A DNA stretch of 64,000 nucleotides from CAYWJT01 sp964458655 (GTDB lineage Bacteria > Acidobacteriota > Aminicenantia > Aminicenantales > Saccharicenantaceae), in NCBI GenBank assembly GCA_964458655.1, contig CAYWJT010000001.1, positions 1-64,000 of the forward strand, given 5' to 3'. A program made the position numbers and the translations under genes. Numbering within the stretch: position 1 is the first letter of the stretch; every line of letters starts with the position of its first letter. The notes under the pieces are model-generated. The model worked only from the letters and a program-made list of their open reading frames with translations. It made no database searches and was not told the origin of the DNA. This document shows positions 1 to 7,621 of the stretch, piece after piece.

Positions 1-209
1 GGATTGAAACGACACCGGCGGGGCGCCCTCGCCTGATCCGACCGTCGCCCCCCGCGCGGGGGCGGGGATTGAAACCGGCTCTACCGGCTCTATGATGCAG
101 TCGCCGCACGTCGCCCCCCGCGCGGGGGCGTGGATTGAAACAGCCTTGGTCATCTTATCCAGCCGTTTGGACCTTGCGTCGCCCCCCGCGCGGGGGTGCG
201 TCTTTTGCC
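1..209 (+). CRISPR. Leader-distal end of a type I-C-like CRISPR array
   Basis: Bases 1-10 are the 3' end of a repeat cut by the window edge. Full 32-nt repeats follow at 44-75 and 110-141. They begin GTCGCCCC, carry a GC-rich palindrome and end GATTGAAAC. A terminal copy starts at 178, matches for about 19 bases (to 196) and then decays. Spacers are 11-43 (33 nt), 76-109 (34 nt) and 142-177 (36 nt). The repeat at 44-75 has one mismatch (G for T) against 110-141. Repeat length and sequence are those of subtype I-C arrays. The decayed last repeat marks the leader-distal end, so the leader and cas genes should lie to the left, outside this window. The subtype is inferred from the repeat only. 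Confidence 0.95.
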
Positions 210-237
210 GCCCTGAAAAATCCGGAGCGGTTTTTGC

Positions 238-243
238 TATAAT
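238..243 (+). promoter_or_regulatory. Possible -10 element upstream of mntP
   Basis: A perfect TATAAT lies 25 bases before the mntP start codon, just beyond the end of the CRISPR array. The -35 position shows only an A-rich stretch. No yybP-ykoY manganese riboswitch, common ahead of mntP genes, is recognisable in the short gap. Confidence 0.35.
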
Positions 244-267
244 TAGGGCTCTTTGCAGGGATAATGC

Positions 268-825
268 ATGTTCGTCTACGCTCTCGGGCTGGCCCTGGCG
301 CTGGCCATGGACTGTTTCTCGGTCGCGTTGGGCCTGGCCTGCGGCCTGAGGGGACTGAACTCCAGGCAATCCCTGCGGCTGGCGGCGTTCTTCGGCGGTT
401 TCCAGTTCATGATGCCGGTCCTGGGCTGGCTGGCGGGCGAAAAGCTCGTCCGGCTCATCGGCAGCTTCGACCACTGGGTGGCCTTCGGCCTGCTGGCGCT
501 CGTCGGCGGCAAGATGATCTTCGAGGCTTTCCGCTTGGACGAGCAGGCCAAAGCCGGCCGGCCCGACCAGACGAAGGGCTGGCCGCTCCTCATCCTGTCC
601 GTGGCCACGAGCATCGACGCCCTGGCCGTGGGCCTGAGCCTGAGCCTGATCGGACTGCCTGTCGTGAGGTCGGCCCTGGTCATCGGGGCCGGGAGCTTCG
701 CCATGACAATCGCCGGCGCGAGGCTTGGACCGGTCGTCGGCCGGGCGGCGGGCCGCTGGGCCGAGGTCCTGGGCGGCGCGGTGCTCATCGGCATCGGCGT
801 CAGGATCCTGCTCGGTCACCTTTAA
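268..825 (+). CDS. mntP: Manganese efflux pump MntP
   Basis: 185 aa, the usual length of the MntP (former UPF0059) family, which exports Mn(II) across the cytoplasmic membrane. The protein is almost entirely hydrophobic with six predicted membrane segments. It is an internal duplication in which each half carries a conserved acidic motif: MDCFSVALG near residue 15 and SIDALAVGLSL near residue 115. Both Asp residues expected for metal transport are present. The start is the ATG that follows a GCAGGG-type ribosome site. It stands alone between the CRISPR array and a repeat element. Its stop codon is immediately followed by a copy of the GGGGACAG repeat. Confidence 0.92.
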   Translation: MFVYALGLALALAMDCFSVALGLACGLRGLNSRQSLRLAAFFGGFQFMMPVLGWLAGEKLVRLIGSFDHWVAFGLLALVGGKMIFEAFRLDEQAKAGRPDQTKGWPLLILSVATSIDALAVGLSLSLIGLPVVRSALVIGAGSFAMTIAGARLGPVVGRAAGRWAEVLGGAVLIGIGVRILLGHL

Positions 826-828
826 TAA

Positions 829-862
829 GGGGACAGTTTACTCATTCCCCAATTTTGGGGAC
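829..862 (+). repeat. GGGGACAGTTTACTC dispersed repeat, copy a
   Basis: Begins GGGGACAGTTTACTCATT directly after mntP and contains a small CCCCAATTTTGGGG palindrome. Related copies lie at 4213, 4282 (inverted), 5228, 7592 and 8966 (inverted). The rest of the gap to 959 also contains, at about 930-953, a weak inverted relic ending AAAATAGGTG. No transposase gene is present in the window. The form resembles REP elements mobilised by RAYT (Y1) transposases. Confidence 0.75.
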
Positions 863-959
863 GTGATGACGGGTTGAGAGCCGAGCGACAAGCGCGGGGG
901 ACGAGTGATTTTCGGCCTGGCCTGGAGCGGACAGAAAATAGGTGTTATGGAGGCGTGAA

Positions 960-1730
960 ATGAGCGACCTGAAGGGAAAAACCGTGTTCGTCACCGGCGC
1001 CAGCTCGGGCATCGGGCTGGCCTGCGCCCGGGCCTTCGCGGCAGAGGGCGCGAGGATCCTGATGTGCGCGCGGCGCGACGAGAGGCTGAAGCGCCTGGCC
1101 GACGAACTCGGGAAGGAATCCGGCGCTGAATCGCACTATTTCCGGCTCGATGTCAGGGACAGGCAGGCGGTGGAGCGGGCCGTGAGCGGCCTGCCCGCGG
1201 CCTGGAAGGCCGTCGACGTCCTGGTCAACAACGCCGGGCTGAGCCGGGGCTTGAGCAAGCTCCACGAAGGCGACGTTGGTGACTGGGAGGAGATGATCGA
1301 CACCAACGTCAAAGGGCTCCTCTACGTCAGCCGGGCGGTCATACCGTCCATGGTCGAGCGGGACTCCGGCCACATCATCAACATCGGCTCCATCGCCGGC
1401 TACGAAGTCTACCCGGGCGGCAACGTCTACTGCGCCACGAAGTTCGCCGTCCGGGCCCTGTCCCAGGGCCTGAGGCTCGACCTCAACGGCACGCCTATCA
1501 GGGTGAGCGAGGTGGCCCCCGGCATGGTCGAAACCGAGTTCAGCCTGGTCCGCTTCCACGGGGACTCGAGCCGGGCGGCCAAGGTTTACCAGGGGTTGGA
1601 ACCGCTCCGGGCCGAGGACATCGCCGAAGCGGCGGTCTGGTGCGCGACGCGTCCGCCCCATGTCAACATCAGCACCGTCATAGTCATGCCGACGGCCCAG
1701 GCCTCGACCACGCTCGTCCACCGGAAATAG
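960..1730 (+). CDS. ydfG: YdfG-type NADP-dependent short-chain dehydrogenase
   Basis: 256 aa classical short-chain dehydrogenase. The nucleotide-binding motif TGASSGIG is at residues 13-20, NNAG is near 92, and the catalytic Ser-Tyr-Lys set lies in INIGSIAGYEV and VYCATKFAV. The C-terminal part (ISEVAPGMVETEF-like region, VRFHGD, HVNI, ending VHRK) follows E. coli YdfG closely. YdfG oxidises 3-hydroxy acids such as L-serine and L-allo-threonine, or works in reverse on malonic semialdehyde. The ATG at 960 has a GGAGG site 6 bases upstream and is preferred over the in-frame ATG at 942. No linked genes explain the physiological substrate, so the exact reaction is inferred from the family. Confidence 0.88.
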   Translation: MSDLKGKTVFVTGASSGIGLACARAFAAEGARILMCARRDERLKRLADELGKESGAESHYFRLDVRDRQAVERAVSGLPAAWKAVDVLVNNAGLSRGLSKLHEGDVGDWEEMIDTNVKGLLYVSRAVIPSMVERDSGHIINIGSIAGYEVYPGGNVYCATKFAVRALSQGLRLDLNGTPIRVSEVAPGMVETEFSLVRFHGDSSRAAKVYQGLEPLRAEDIAEAAVWCATRPPHVNISTVIVMPTAQASTTLVHRK

Positions 1731-1775
1731 GGCAAAGACAAACGCCGCTTAAAAAGGATCATCGGGCCGTCAGCG

Positions 1776-2540
1776 CTATTTCTTATACCCCACCGGGTGA
1801 TTGAGCATCGGGTACTGGGTCTCTTTGAGCTTCAGCAGGCTCCTGATCTTGTCCCTGTCCATGGAGGCCCGGGGCCTGGTGGCCAGGCCGGTCGCGGCGC
1901 AGAAAAGGGAGATGTTCTGGGAAACGATGCCCGTGTCGATGGCGCCCCACTCGAGCTTCATCTCCGGGCTGCCGGCCCGGAACCGCGACACATCCGACAC
2001 CAGTACGAGAAGCACAGGCGCGGATGGAGTCTGCGGCGCTCCGGGCTTGGCAGCCGGCGCTCCCGGAGGCGGCCCCTGAGGCTTTTCGACCGGCTTCTCA
2101 CCGGGCTTGGCCGGAGGCCCGCCGGGGCCTCCTGCCGCCGGCCTGGCCGGTATTATCTCCGACCGCAGGTCGCCCTGGGCCACCGGGACCAGCGCGTGCT
2201 CCTTCGCGTCGTAAAGAAAGACGCCGGCCTTCATGAAGACGTAGATGTCGACGTCCTGGGCGTTCATAGCCGAGGAGGCCGTGCGCTTGCCGCTCTCCGG
2301 CCGGTTGACGCCGTTGGCCGCCCAGAGCAGGTCGGCGAGGTCCTGCGGGCTCAGCTCCCTGTCGGACCACTCCGTGGCCGAGGCCTTTACCGAAAGCGCC
2401 TCCATGACGGGAAGACCGCGTTTCTTGTTGGGCTCGTTGAGCTTGACGGTCTGGAGGTCCTGGCCTATGGCCGTCATGGACAGAACCAAGGGCAGCAGGG
2501 CCGCCAGCAGGATAACTTTCTTTATTTCCGCTTTTTTCAT
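1776..2540 (-). CDS. Secreted SagB/ThcOx-type nitroreductase
   Basis: 254 aa. An N-terminal signal peptide (hydrophobic stretch at about residues 9-26, ending AIGQ) precedes an FMN-dependent nitroreductase fold. SagB-type features are LSPQDLADLLWAANGVNRPE and the C-terminal IDTGIVSQNISLFCAATGLATRPR. A Pro/Gly/Lys-rich linker of about 50 residues (about 133-172) interrupts the domain between two core strands. This is unusual and probably an exposed loop. Most family members act inside the cell on heterocycle biosynthesis or xenobiotics. This exported form stands alone, so its substrate is unknown. It has its own divergent promoter at 2618-2646 and a GGAGGTGGAGG-like ribosome site. Confidence 0.82.
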   Translation of the reverse strand: MKKAEIKKVILLAALLPLVLSMTAIGQDLQTVKLNEPNKKRGLPVMEALSVKASATEWSDRELSPQDLADLLWAANGVNRPESGKRTASSAMNAQDVDIYVFMKAGVFLYDAKEHALVPVAQGDLRSEIIPARPAAGGPGGPPAKPGEKPVEKPQGPPPGAPAAKPGAPQTPSAPVLLVLVSDVSRFRAGSPEMKLEWGAIDTGIVSQNISLFCAATGLATRPRASMDRDKIRSLLKLKETQYPMLNHPVGYKK

Positions 2541-2617
2541 CCCTCCACCTCCCTGGGTTGCGAGTCTTCATTCCGGGCCCGCCGTTCGTCCGCCTCCCGC
2601 GCGAACCCGCGATATTA

Positions 2618-2646
2618 AGATTACGCCGGCGCCGCTGGCATGTCAA
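2618..2646 (-). promoter_or_regulatory. Sigma-70 promoter for the SagB-type gene
   Basis: On the minus strand TTGACA (2646-2641), 17 bases, then TAATCT (2623-2618). The predicted start of transcription is about 70 bases before the ATG at 2540. The 323-base gap 2541-2863 between two divergent genes is accounted for by this promoter and the one at 2712-2740; nothing else is evident in it. Confidence 0.65.
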
Positions 2647-2711
2647 AGCGTCATACACCGATTTTTCAATCACCTCCGCGACGCAGGGCAGCCGAAAATA
2701 GTTTAACCCGT

Positions 2712-2740
2712 TTGATATTTAAGGCCGGCGGCGTTATAAG
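2712..2740 (+). promoter_or_regulatory. Sigma-70 promoter for the Gfo/Idh/MocA gene
   Basis: TTGATA (2712-2717), 17 bases, TATAAG (2735-2740). This lies about 120 bases ahead of the ATG at 2864 and diverges from the promoter at 2618-2646. Confidence 0.6.
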
Positions 2741-2863
2741 GAATGGTGCTTGGATGGCCGCTCATGAGAAAGCCCCGTCTCTTCATACCGGTCAACGAGT
2801 TCTGGATAGACAGCGAACACAGAGCCGGGGTCGGCAAAAGAGCGATTTAAAAAGGAGGCGGGC

Positions 2864-4207
2864 ATGAAGAAAAGCGCATCGAGTTCAAGGGTCGCCTCGA
2901 GTATCACGCGCCGGGATTTCCTCAAGGCGGCGGCCGTCGCTTCGGCCGCGCCGGTGATTGTGCCGGCTTCGGTGCTGGCCAGGCCCGCCCCGAGCGACAC
3001 GATGCTCCTGGGCTGTATCGGCGTGGGCCGGCAGGGGCAAGCCGACATGCAGGAGCTCATCTACCGGGGGCTCGAGGCCGGCGCGCGCCTGGTCGCGGTC
3101 TGCGATGTAGATTCGCACCGCCTGGAGGACGCCCAGTGGCTGGCGGAAAAGATCTACACTCTCGAGCTCGGCCGCGGCAATTACAAGGGAGTGACCGCCT
3201 ACCGCGACTTCCGCGAGCTCTTGGCCCGCAAGGACATCGACGGAGTGTGCATCGCAGCGCCCGACTTCTGGCACGGCCCGATGGGCATCCTCGCGGCCCG
3301 CGCCGGCAAGGACGTCTACCTGGAGAAGCCGCTCACCTATTCCATAGCCGAGGGCAGGCGTCTGGTCGAGGCGGTCAAGAAGGCCGGCCGGGTCCTGCAG
3401 GTCGGCTCCCAGCAGAGGTCCTCGGTCCATTTTCGGACGGCCTGCGAGCTGGTCAGGAACGGCCGCGTGGGCCGCGTGCGTACCATCCGGGTCTGGCTTC
3501 CCGAGGACCAGGGCCGGGGCGACCCGCGTCCTGTGCCGGTGCCGCCGAACCTCGATTACGACTTCTGGATGGGGCCGACCGCGGAGGAGCCCTACGCCGA
3601 GGACCGCGTCCATCCCCAGCTGAGCTACGAGCGGCCGGGCTGGATGCAGGTCGAAAGATACGACCGCGGCATGATCGCCAACTGGGGCGCCCACATGATG
3701 GACATCGCCCAGTGGGGCAACGGCACTGAGGACACCGGGCCGGTCGAGGTCTCGGCCGAGGCCGAATTCCCCGACAGGGGCCTGTTCGACGTTCACACCA
3801 GGTTCAAGGCCGAGGCTGTCTACGCCGACGGCGTCAGGCTCATCGCGGAGACGGGCGAGCCTTCCGGCGTCCGCTTCGAGGGCGACTCGGGCTGGGTCTT
3901 CGTCGAGAGGGGCAGGCTCCAGGCTTCCGACCCGGCTATCCTGAAGGAAGGCTCGGAGACGATGGAGGCCAAGCTCTACCGGAGCGGCAACCACATGAAG
4001 GACTTTCTCGAGTGCATGCGGACGAGAAAAGAGCCGGCCGCGCCGGTCGAAATCGGCCACAGGTCGAACACGGTATGCGTCCTGGTTCATATCGCCATGA
4101 AACTCGGCCGCAGGCTCCGGTGGGACCCGAAGGCGGAGCGGTTTGTCGGCGATGACGAGGCCGACCGCATGCTGGACTATCCGCACCGGAAACCGTGGGA
4201 TGTTTAA
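2864..4207 (+). CDS. Tat-exported Gfo/Idh/MocA family oxidoreductase
   Basis: 447 aa. The Tat signal TRRDFLKAAAVASAA is at residues 17-31. A Rossmann domain follows (LGCIGVGRQGQ near 50; the family's EKP motif in YLEKPLTYSIAEG near 165). The C-terminal Gfo/Idh/MocA alpha-beta domain runs to residue 447 and ends in a PHRKPWDV-type tail. Family members are NAD(P)-dependent sugar dehydrogenases. Tat-borne ones carry a tightly held cofactor and act in the periplasm, for example in 3-keto-sugar metabolism or as GH109-like glycosidases. A strong AAGGAGGCGGG site precedes the ATG. The next gene is a Tat-exported sugar isomerase, so the pair probably acts on one exported sugar pathway. Confidence 0.88.
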   Translation: MKKSASSSRVASSITRRDFLKAAAVASAAPVIVPASVLARPAPSDTMLLGCIGVGRQGQADMQELIYRGLEAGARLVAVCDVDSHRLEDAQWLAEKIYTLELGRGNYKGVTAYRDFRELLARKDIDGVCIAAPDFWHGPMGILAARAGKDVYLEKPLTYSIAEGRRLVEAVKKAGRVLQVGSQQRSSVHFRTACELVRNGRVGRVRTIRVWLPEDQGRGDPRPVPVPPNLDYDFWMGPTAEEPYAEDRVHPQLSYERPGWMQVERYDRGMIANWGAHMMDIAQWGNGTEDTGPVEVSAEAEFPDRGLFDVHTRFKAEAVYADGVRLIAETGEPSGVRFEGDSGWVFVERGRLQASDPAILKEGSETMEAKLYRSGNHMKDFLECMRTRKEPAAPVEIGHRSNTVCVLVHIAMKLGRRLRWDPKAERFVGDDEADRMLDYPHRKPWDV

Positions 4208-4212
4208 AATAT

Positions 4213-4282
4213 GGGGACAGTTTACTCGTTAACCAATTTTGATTTAGCTGCCGGAAATAGGGTAAATGAGTAAACTGTCCCC
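4213..4282. repeat. 70-bp palindromic GGGGACAG repeat element, copy b
   Basis: Complete two-armed copy. The left arm GGGGACAGTTTACTCGTT and the right arm, inverted, GAGTAAACTGTCCCC enclose about 40 bp. It sits between two co-directional genes. It contributes an in-frame ATG at 4266 that would extend the next gene but is not its likely start. The ribosome site of the next gene begins only 8 bases beyond the element. Confidence 0.85.
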
Positions 4283-4301
4283 TTTTTTGGGGAGGCGCGG
4301 G

Positions 4302-5225
4302 ATGGCTCGGACAGGGCGACGGGATTTCCTGAAGGGGACGGCGGGCCTAGCTGCCGGGGCGCTGGCCGCGCAGGCGCTGGGCTTGAGCGCCTCGGACGGC
4401 CAGGATGCGAGGACGGTCTCCGGCAATGAGCCGAACGGAGCACCAGGCCCCGGGACTGAAGCGGGCCTTGGGACGGCTGAAAAGAACGAGAACCGGCCCC
4501 GCTTCGCCCTCGGCCTCGCCTCCTACACCTTCCGGGCCTTCAGCCTGGAGCAGACGATAGCCATGACCAGACGTCTCGGCCTGGAAGCGGTCGTGCTCAA
4601 GAGCTTCCATCTTCCGCTGGACAGCCGGCGGGAGGAGATAAGGGCGGCCGCGGCCGCGGTCAGGGCCGCCGGGCTCGACCTTTACGGCTGCGGGGTCGTC
4701 TACATGACCACGGAAGCCGAGGTCGAGCAGGCCTTCGAATACGCTTCCGCCGCCGCGATGAGGATGGTCATCTGCTCGCCGGCGGCCCGACTCCTGAGCC
4801 TGGTCGAGCGGAAGGTCAGGCAGACTAACATCCGGGCGGCCATCCACAACCACGGCCCTGAAGATAAGATCTATCCGACGCCTGAGAGCGCCTACGAACG
4901 GATCCGGGGGCTTGACCGGCGGATGGGCCTCTGCCTTGACATCGGTCACGCGGCGCGAGCCGGCGTCGACCCGGCCGAAGCGGCTCGCCGCTTCTTCGAC
5001 CGCCTTTTCGACGTCCACATCAAGGACGTCTCCTCCGCGGCCCGGGAGGGTCAAACGGTCGAGGTGGGCAGGGGAGTCATCGATATCCCGCGTTTCGTCC
5101 GGGAGCTGGTGAAGCTGGGCTACGCCGAGACGCTGGCCTTCGAGTACGAAAAGGACGAAAAGGACCCATTGCCCGGTCTGGCCGAGTCGGTGGGCTATGT
5201 CCGCGGCGTCCTCGCGGCTCTTTAA
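4302..5225 (+). CDS. Tat-exported sugar phosphate isomerase/epimerase family protein
   Basis: 307 aa from the ATG at 4302, which has a GGGGAGG site. The longer frame from 4266 starts inside the palindromic repeat and is rejected. Tat signal GRRDFLKGTAGLAAGALAAQ at residues 5-24, then a low-complexity linker to about residue 65. The rest is a xylose-isomerase-like TIM barrel (AP endonuclease 2 superfamily), with metal-site regions AAIHNHGPEDK, LCLDIGHAARAG, FDVHIKDV and LAFEYEKDEKDP. These supply the His/Glu/Asp ligands of the family. It probably isomerises or epimerises a keto-sugar made by the upstream oxidoreductase. That link rests on co-orientation and shared Tat export. Confidence 0.85.
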   Translation: MARTGRRDFLKGTAGLAAGALAAQALGLSASDGQDARTVSGNEPNGAPGPGTEAGLGTAEKNENRPRFALGLASYTFRAFSLEQTIAMTRRLGLEAVVLKSFHLPLDSRREEIRAAAAAVRAAGLDLYGCGVVYMTTEAEVEQAFEYASAAAMRMVICSPAARLLSLVERKVRQTNIRAAIHNHGPEDKIYPTPESAYERIRGLDRRMGLCLDIGHAARAGVDPAEAARRFFDRLFDVHIKDVSSAAREGQTVEVGRGVIDIPRFVRELVKLGYAETLAFEYEKDEKDPLPGLAESVGYVRGVLAAL

Positions 5226-5227
5226 AA

Positions 5228-5266
5228 AGGGAACGGTTTACCCGTTCACCTGTTTTTCGGCCCGGA
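5228..5266 (+). repeat. Degenerate GGGGACAG repeat, copy c
   Basis: About 40 bases starting GGGAACGGTTTACCCGTT align with the copy at 7592 with a handful of mismatches, including the TTTTTCGGCCCGGACGCT part that forms the 3' end of arsM there. A shorter relic, GGGAACGGTTCATC, lies at 5398. Confidence 0.6.
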
Positions 5267-5378
5267 CGCTTCGACGGACATAAAGAAAGTCGAAGGAGAC
5301 GACCGGGGCGAGGGCCGTCAGCCCGACTGAAACGCGCTGGAACCGGCTGACGAAGTCGCCGTCAGTCGCGTTGCTCAT
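5238..5378 (-). CDS. Possible 46-aa small protein or gene relic
   Basis: An ORF of 46 codons starts with ATG at 5378 behind a good GGGAGG site (8-base spacing). It lies 28 bases downstream of the sulfatase gene on the same strand. The predicted protein has a mildly hydrophobic centre (VSVGLTALAPVVSFDFLYV) and a basic tail. Its last codons, encoding SVRAEK, come from the dispersed repeat and are identical to the C-terminus of ArsM at 7613. It may therefore be a relic of a methyltransferase-like 3' end captured with the repeat, or a real small operon member. I do not recognise it. Confidence 0.35.
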   Translation of the reverse strand: MSNATDGDFVSRFQRVSVGLTALAPVVSFDFLYVRRSVRAEKQVNG

Positions 5379-5406
5379 GGCCGTCGCCTCCCGATATGGG
5401 AACGGT

Positions 5407-7554
5407 TCATCTGGCCCTGCGGATCAGCTCGTCTAGCCGGGCTCTTTCGTCCGGTGGAAGGGAGTCATAGGCCCGCTCCTTGTACTTCAGCAGGAATCCC
5501 AGGGCCCTGGTCTTTTCCCCCTTTTCCAGGTAGGCGAAGCCGAGGTTGTAAAGCGGCAGGTCAAGCCTGGGGTCCAACCTGACGGCCTCCAGCCAGCTCG
5601 AGATGGCCGCGTCCGTGTCGCCGGCCGTCTTGTAAGCGGCCCCCAGGCCGTTGTAGGCGGCGGCGTGCGTGGGCTTTCGGTCGATGGCCTGCTTGAAGCT
5701 TTCCACGGCCCTGTCCAGCATGGCCCGGTCGCCCGCGGCCCGGGCTTTCATCAGCAGGGCCGTCCCCATGTTGGTCAGCGCCGCGGGGAAATCGGGGTCG
5801 AGGGCGAGGGCTTTCTCGTAGAAAGCCAGCGCGTCGTCCAGCCTGCCCAGCCCGGCGTGGGCGACGCCCAGGGAGTTCCAGATCTCGGGGTCGTTCTCGG
5901 CCTGGAAGTACCTGGCGCGGCCGAGCAGGTTGACGACCTCGCCGTGCTCTCCGAGGCTGAGAAGAGCGCTCACGTAAGCCAGGAATATCGTGTAGTTGCC
6001 CGGAATGTTCTCCATGCCCTGCCGCAGGACACGCACCGCTTCGGCCGGCCTGCCCAGCTCGAGATAGAGCGAAGCGAGATAGGTGTAGGAGATGTCGTGG
6101 TCCTTTTTCTCCCTTATGTTGGCCAGGAGCGCCGCGGCAGCCTCTTCCGCGCTCCCTCCGGCCCGGAAACGGTCCATGGCCTCGGCCGCCCTGTTCTCGA
6201 AAGGCATGAAGCTCTTGATGTCGTCGGCCGGTCCGAATTCCTTTCCCGGAGCGGGAGCCGCGCCCGCGACATACCCGAGGCTGCGCAGCTTTTCGAGCGA
6301 CGCGCCTTCAGGCGCCCGGGCCTGGGCGGCGGCCGATTCCGGCCCGGCGGCCGCCTTGGCCAGCGCGGCCAGCTTGGCCCTGTGGACCGAAAGGTCCTCT
6401 CCCGCAGCGAGATTCCGGGCTTCCGCCGGGTCGGAGCCCAGGTCGTAGAGCTCCGGGACGGGCGATTCCATGAATTTCATGGGGAAATCGATGTAGCCGG
6501 TCAGCGGCGCCCAGCCGCGGGAATAATAAGGATACATGGACTCGAACAGGACCTCCTCGTCGGGGATGCGCCGGCCTTTCAGGGCGGGCAGCAGCGACCG
6601 GCCCCGTACATGGGCCGGTTTCTCGAGTCCGGTCATGTCGCAAACGGTCGGGAAGATGTCCAGGTGCGAGACGACCGCGGCCACGGCTCGGCCGGCCGCG
6701 GCCCCTGGAGCGCGCATTATGAGAGGGACTTGAAGCGTGGCGTTGTAGGCGAAGTAGCCGTGGGTCTTCTCGCCGTGCTCGCCGAGCGACTCGCCGTGGT
6801 CGCTCGTCAGTATTATCAGTGTGTTCCCGAACGCGCCGGATTCGCGCAGGAAAGTGAATAGGCCGCCCAGGACATCGTCCACGTAGGCCACTTCCCCGTC
6901 ATAAGGATGGTCCTTGTATCTCGAGGCGAAGGGCTCGGGGGGAGCGTAGGGGTAATGGGGGTCGAAAAGGTGCACCCAGAGCAGCCAGGGTCCCGACGTC
7001 TTGCCCAGCCACTCTTTCGCGCGTCCGGCCACCGCCGCGGCCGGCCTTTCCACGAAGTCCGGCCGGCCGAAATCCTGGACGCCGTAGTCGTCGTCGTAGA
7101 CATCGAAGCCGCGGCCCAGGCCGAACCTCCTGTCGAGGGGGTAGGCGCCGATGAAGGCCGCTGTGGCGTAGCCGGCCTGCTTGAAGACCTCGGCCAGGCT
7201 GGGGATGCCGGCCGGGACGACGAAGTTGGCGTTGTCATGCACTCCGTGATATTGAGGCGGCGCGCCGAGCATGATGTTGGCGTGCGACGGCAGCGTGGTG
7301 ACGGAGTGGGCGAAAGCCCGCGAGAACTGCACGCCCTCGGCGGCCAGGCCGTCAATAGCGGGCGTCCTGACGCTCATCGCGCCGTAAGCGGACAGCCGGT
7401 CGGCCCGCAGCGTGTCGACGGTGATGATCAGGCAGTTGAGCTTCCCGGCGGCGGCCCGAGGGGAAGAGTCGCAGGCCGGGAGCGCGGATGTCAGGAGAAC
7501 GGCGCCGGAAAGCAGGGCGGCGGCCCTTGCCCTGACTGCTCGTGAACGGCTCAT
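5407..7554 (-). CDS. Sulfatase-superfamily lipoprotein with C-terminal TPR repeats
   Basis: 715 aa. Lipobox LTSALPAC (Cys28). The alkaline-phosphatase/sulfatase domain covers about residues 38-430, with metal-site motif TVDTLRADR and TSDHGESLGEHGEKTHGYF. At least five TPR units run from about 480 to 700. The position normally held by the formylglycine Cys or Ser in C/S-x-P-S/A-R is Thr87, in T-L-P-S-H91. The enzyme therefore cannot be matured to formylglycine and should use Thr, as phosphotransferase-type relatives do. The start at 7554 follows GGAGGAG; the longer frame from 7584 lacks one. It probably hydrolyses or transfers a phospho/sulfo-group at the outer envelope; the substrate is unknown. 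Confidence 0.85.
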   Translation of the reverse strand: MSRSRAVRARAAALLSGAVLLTSALPACDSSPRAAAGKLNCLIITVDTLRADRLSAYGAMSVRTPAIDGLAAEGVQFSRAFAHSVTTLPSHANIMLGAPPQYHGVHDNANFVVPAGIPSLAEVFKQAGYATAAFIGAYPLDRRFGLGRGFDVYDDDYGVQDFGRPDFVERPAAAVAGRAKEWLGKTSGPWLLWVHLFDPHYPYAPPEPFASRYKDHPYDGEVAYVDDVLGGLFTFLRESGAFGNTLIILTSDHGESLGEHGEKTHGYFAYNATLQVPLIMRAPGAAAGRAVAAVVSHLDIFPTVCDMTGLEKPAHVRGRSLLPALKGRRIPDEEVLFESMYPYYSRGWAPLTGYIDFPMKFMESPVPELYDLGSDPAEARNLAAGEDLSVHRAKLAALAKAAAGPESAAAQARAPEGASLEKLRSLGYVAGAAPAPGKEFGPADDIKSFMPFENRAAEAMDRFRAGGSAEEAAAALLANIREKKDHDISYTYLASLYLELGRPAEAVRVLRQGMENIPGNYTIFLAYVSALLSLGEHGEVVNLLGRARYFQAENDPEIWNSLGVAHAGLGRLDDALAFYEKALALDPDFPAALTNMGTALLMKARAAGDRAMLDRAVESFKQAIDRKPTHAAAYNGLGAAYKTAGDTDAAISSWLEAVRLDPRLDLPLYNLGFAYLEKGEKTRALGFLLKYKERAYDSLPPDERARLDELIRRAR

Positions 7555-7591
7555 CGGCTCTCCTCCGAGCTTATCACAGATCAAATAAAAA

Positions 7592-7621
7592 GGGGACAGT
7601 TTACTCGTTCACCTATTTTTC
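7592..7621 (+). repeat. GGGGACAG repeat, copy d, inner end overlaps the arsM stop
   Basis: Begins GGGGACAGTTTACTCGTT. Over about 30 bases it is the inverted counterpart of the copy ending at 8966, with one mismatch. The two copies bracket the arsM operon. The arsM stop codon (CTA on the plus strand, 7613-7615) lies inside the repeat. Confidence 0.8.

Noticed and set aside
196..267. yybP-ykoY manganese riboswitch ahead of mntP
   Set aside because: The gap after the CRISPR array is too short and shows none of the conserved aptamer sequence.
4266..4301. Upstream ATG that would extend the sugar isomerase by 12 codons
   Set aside because: It lies inside the palindromic repeat and would put extra residues before the Tat signal. 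The ATG at 4302 has a proper ribosome site.
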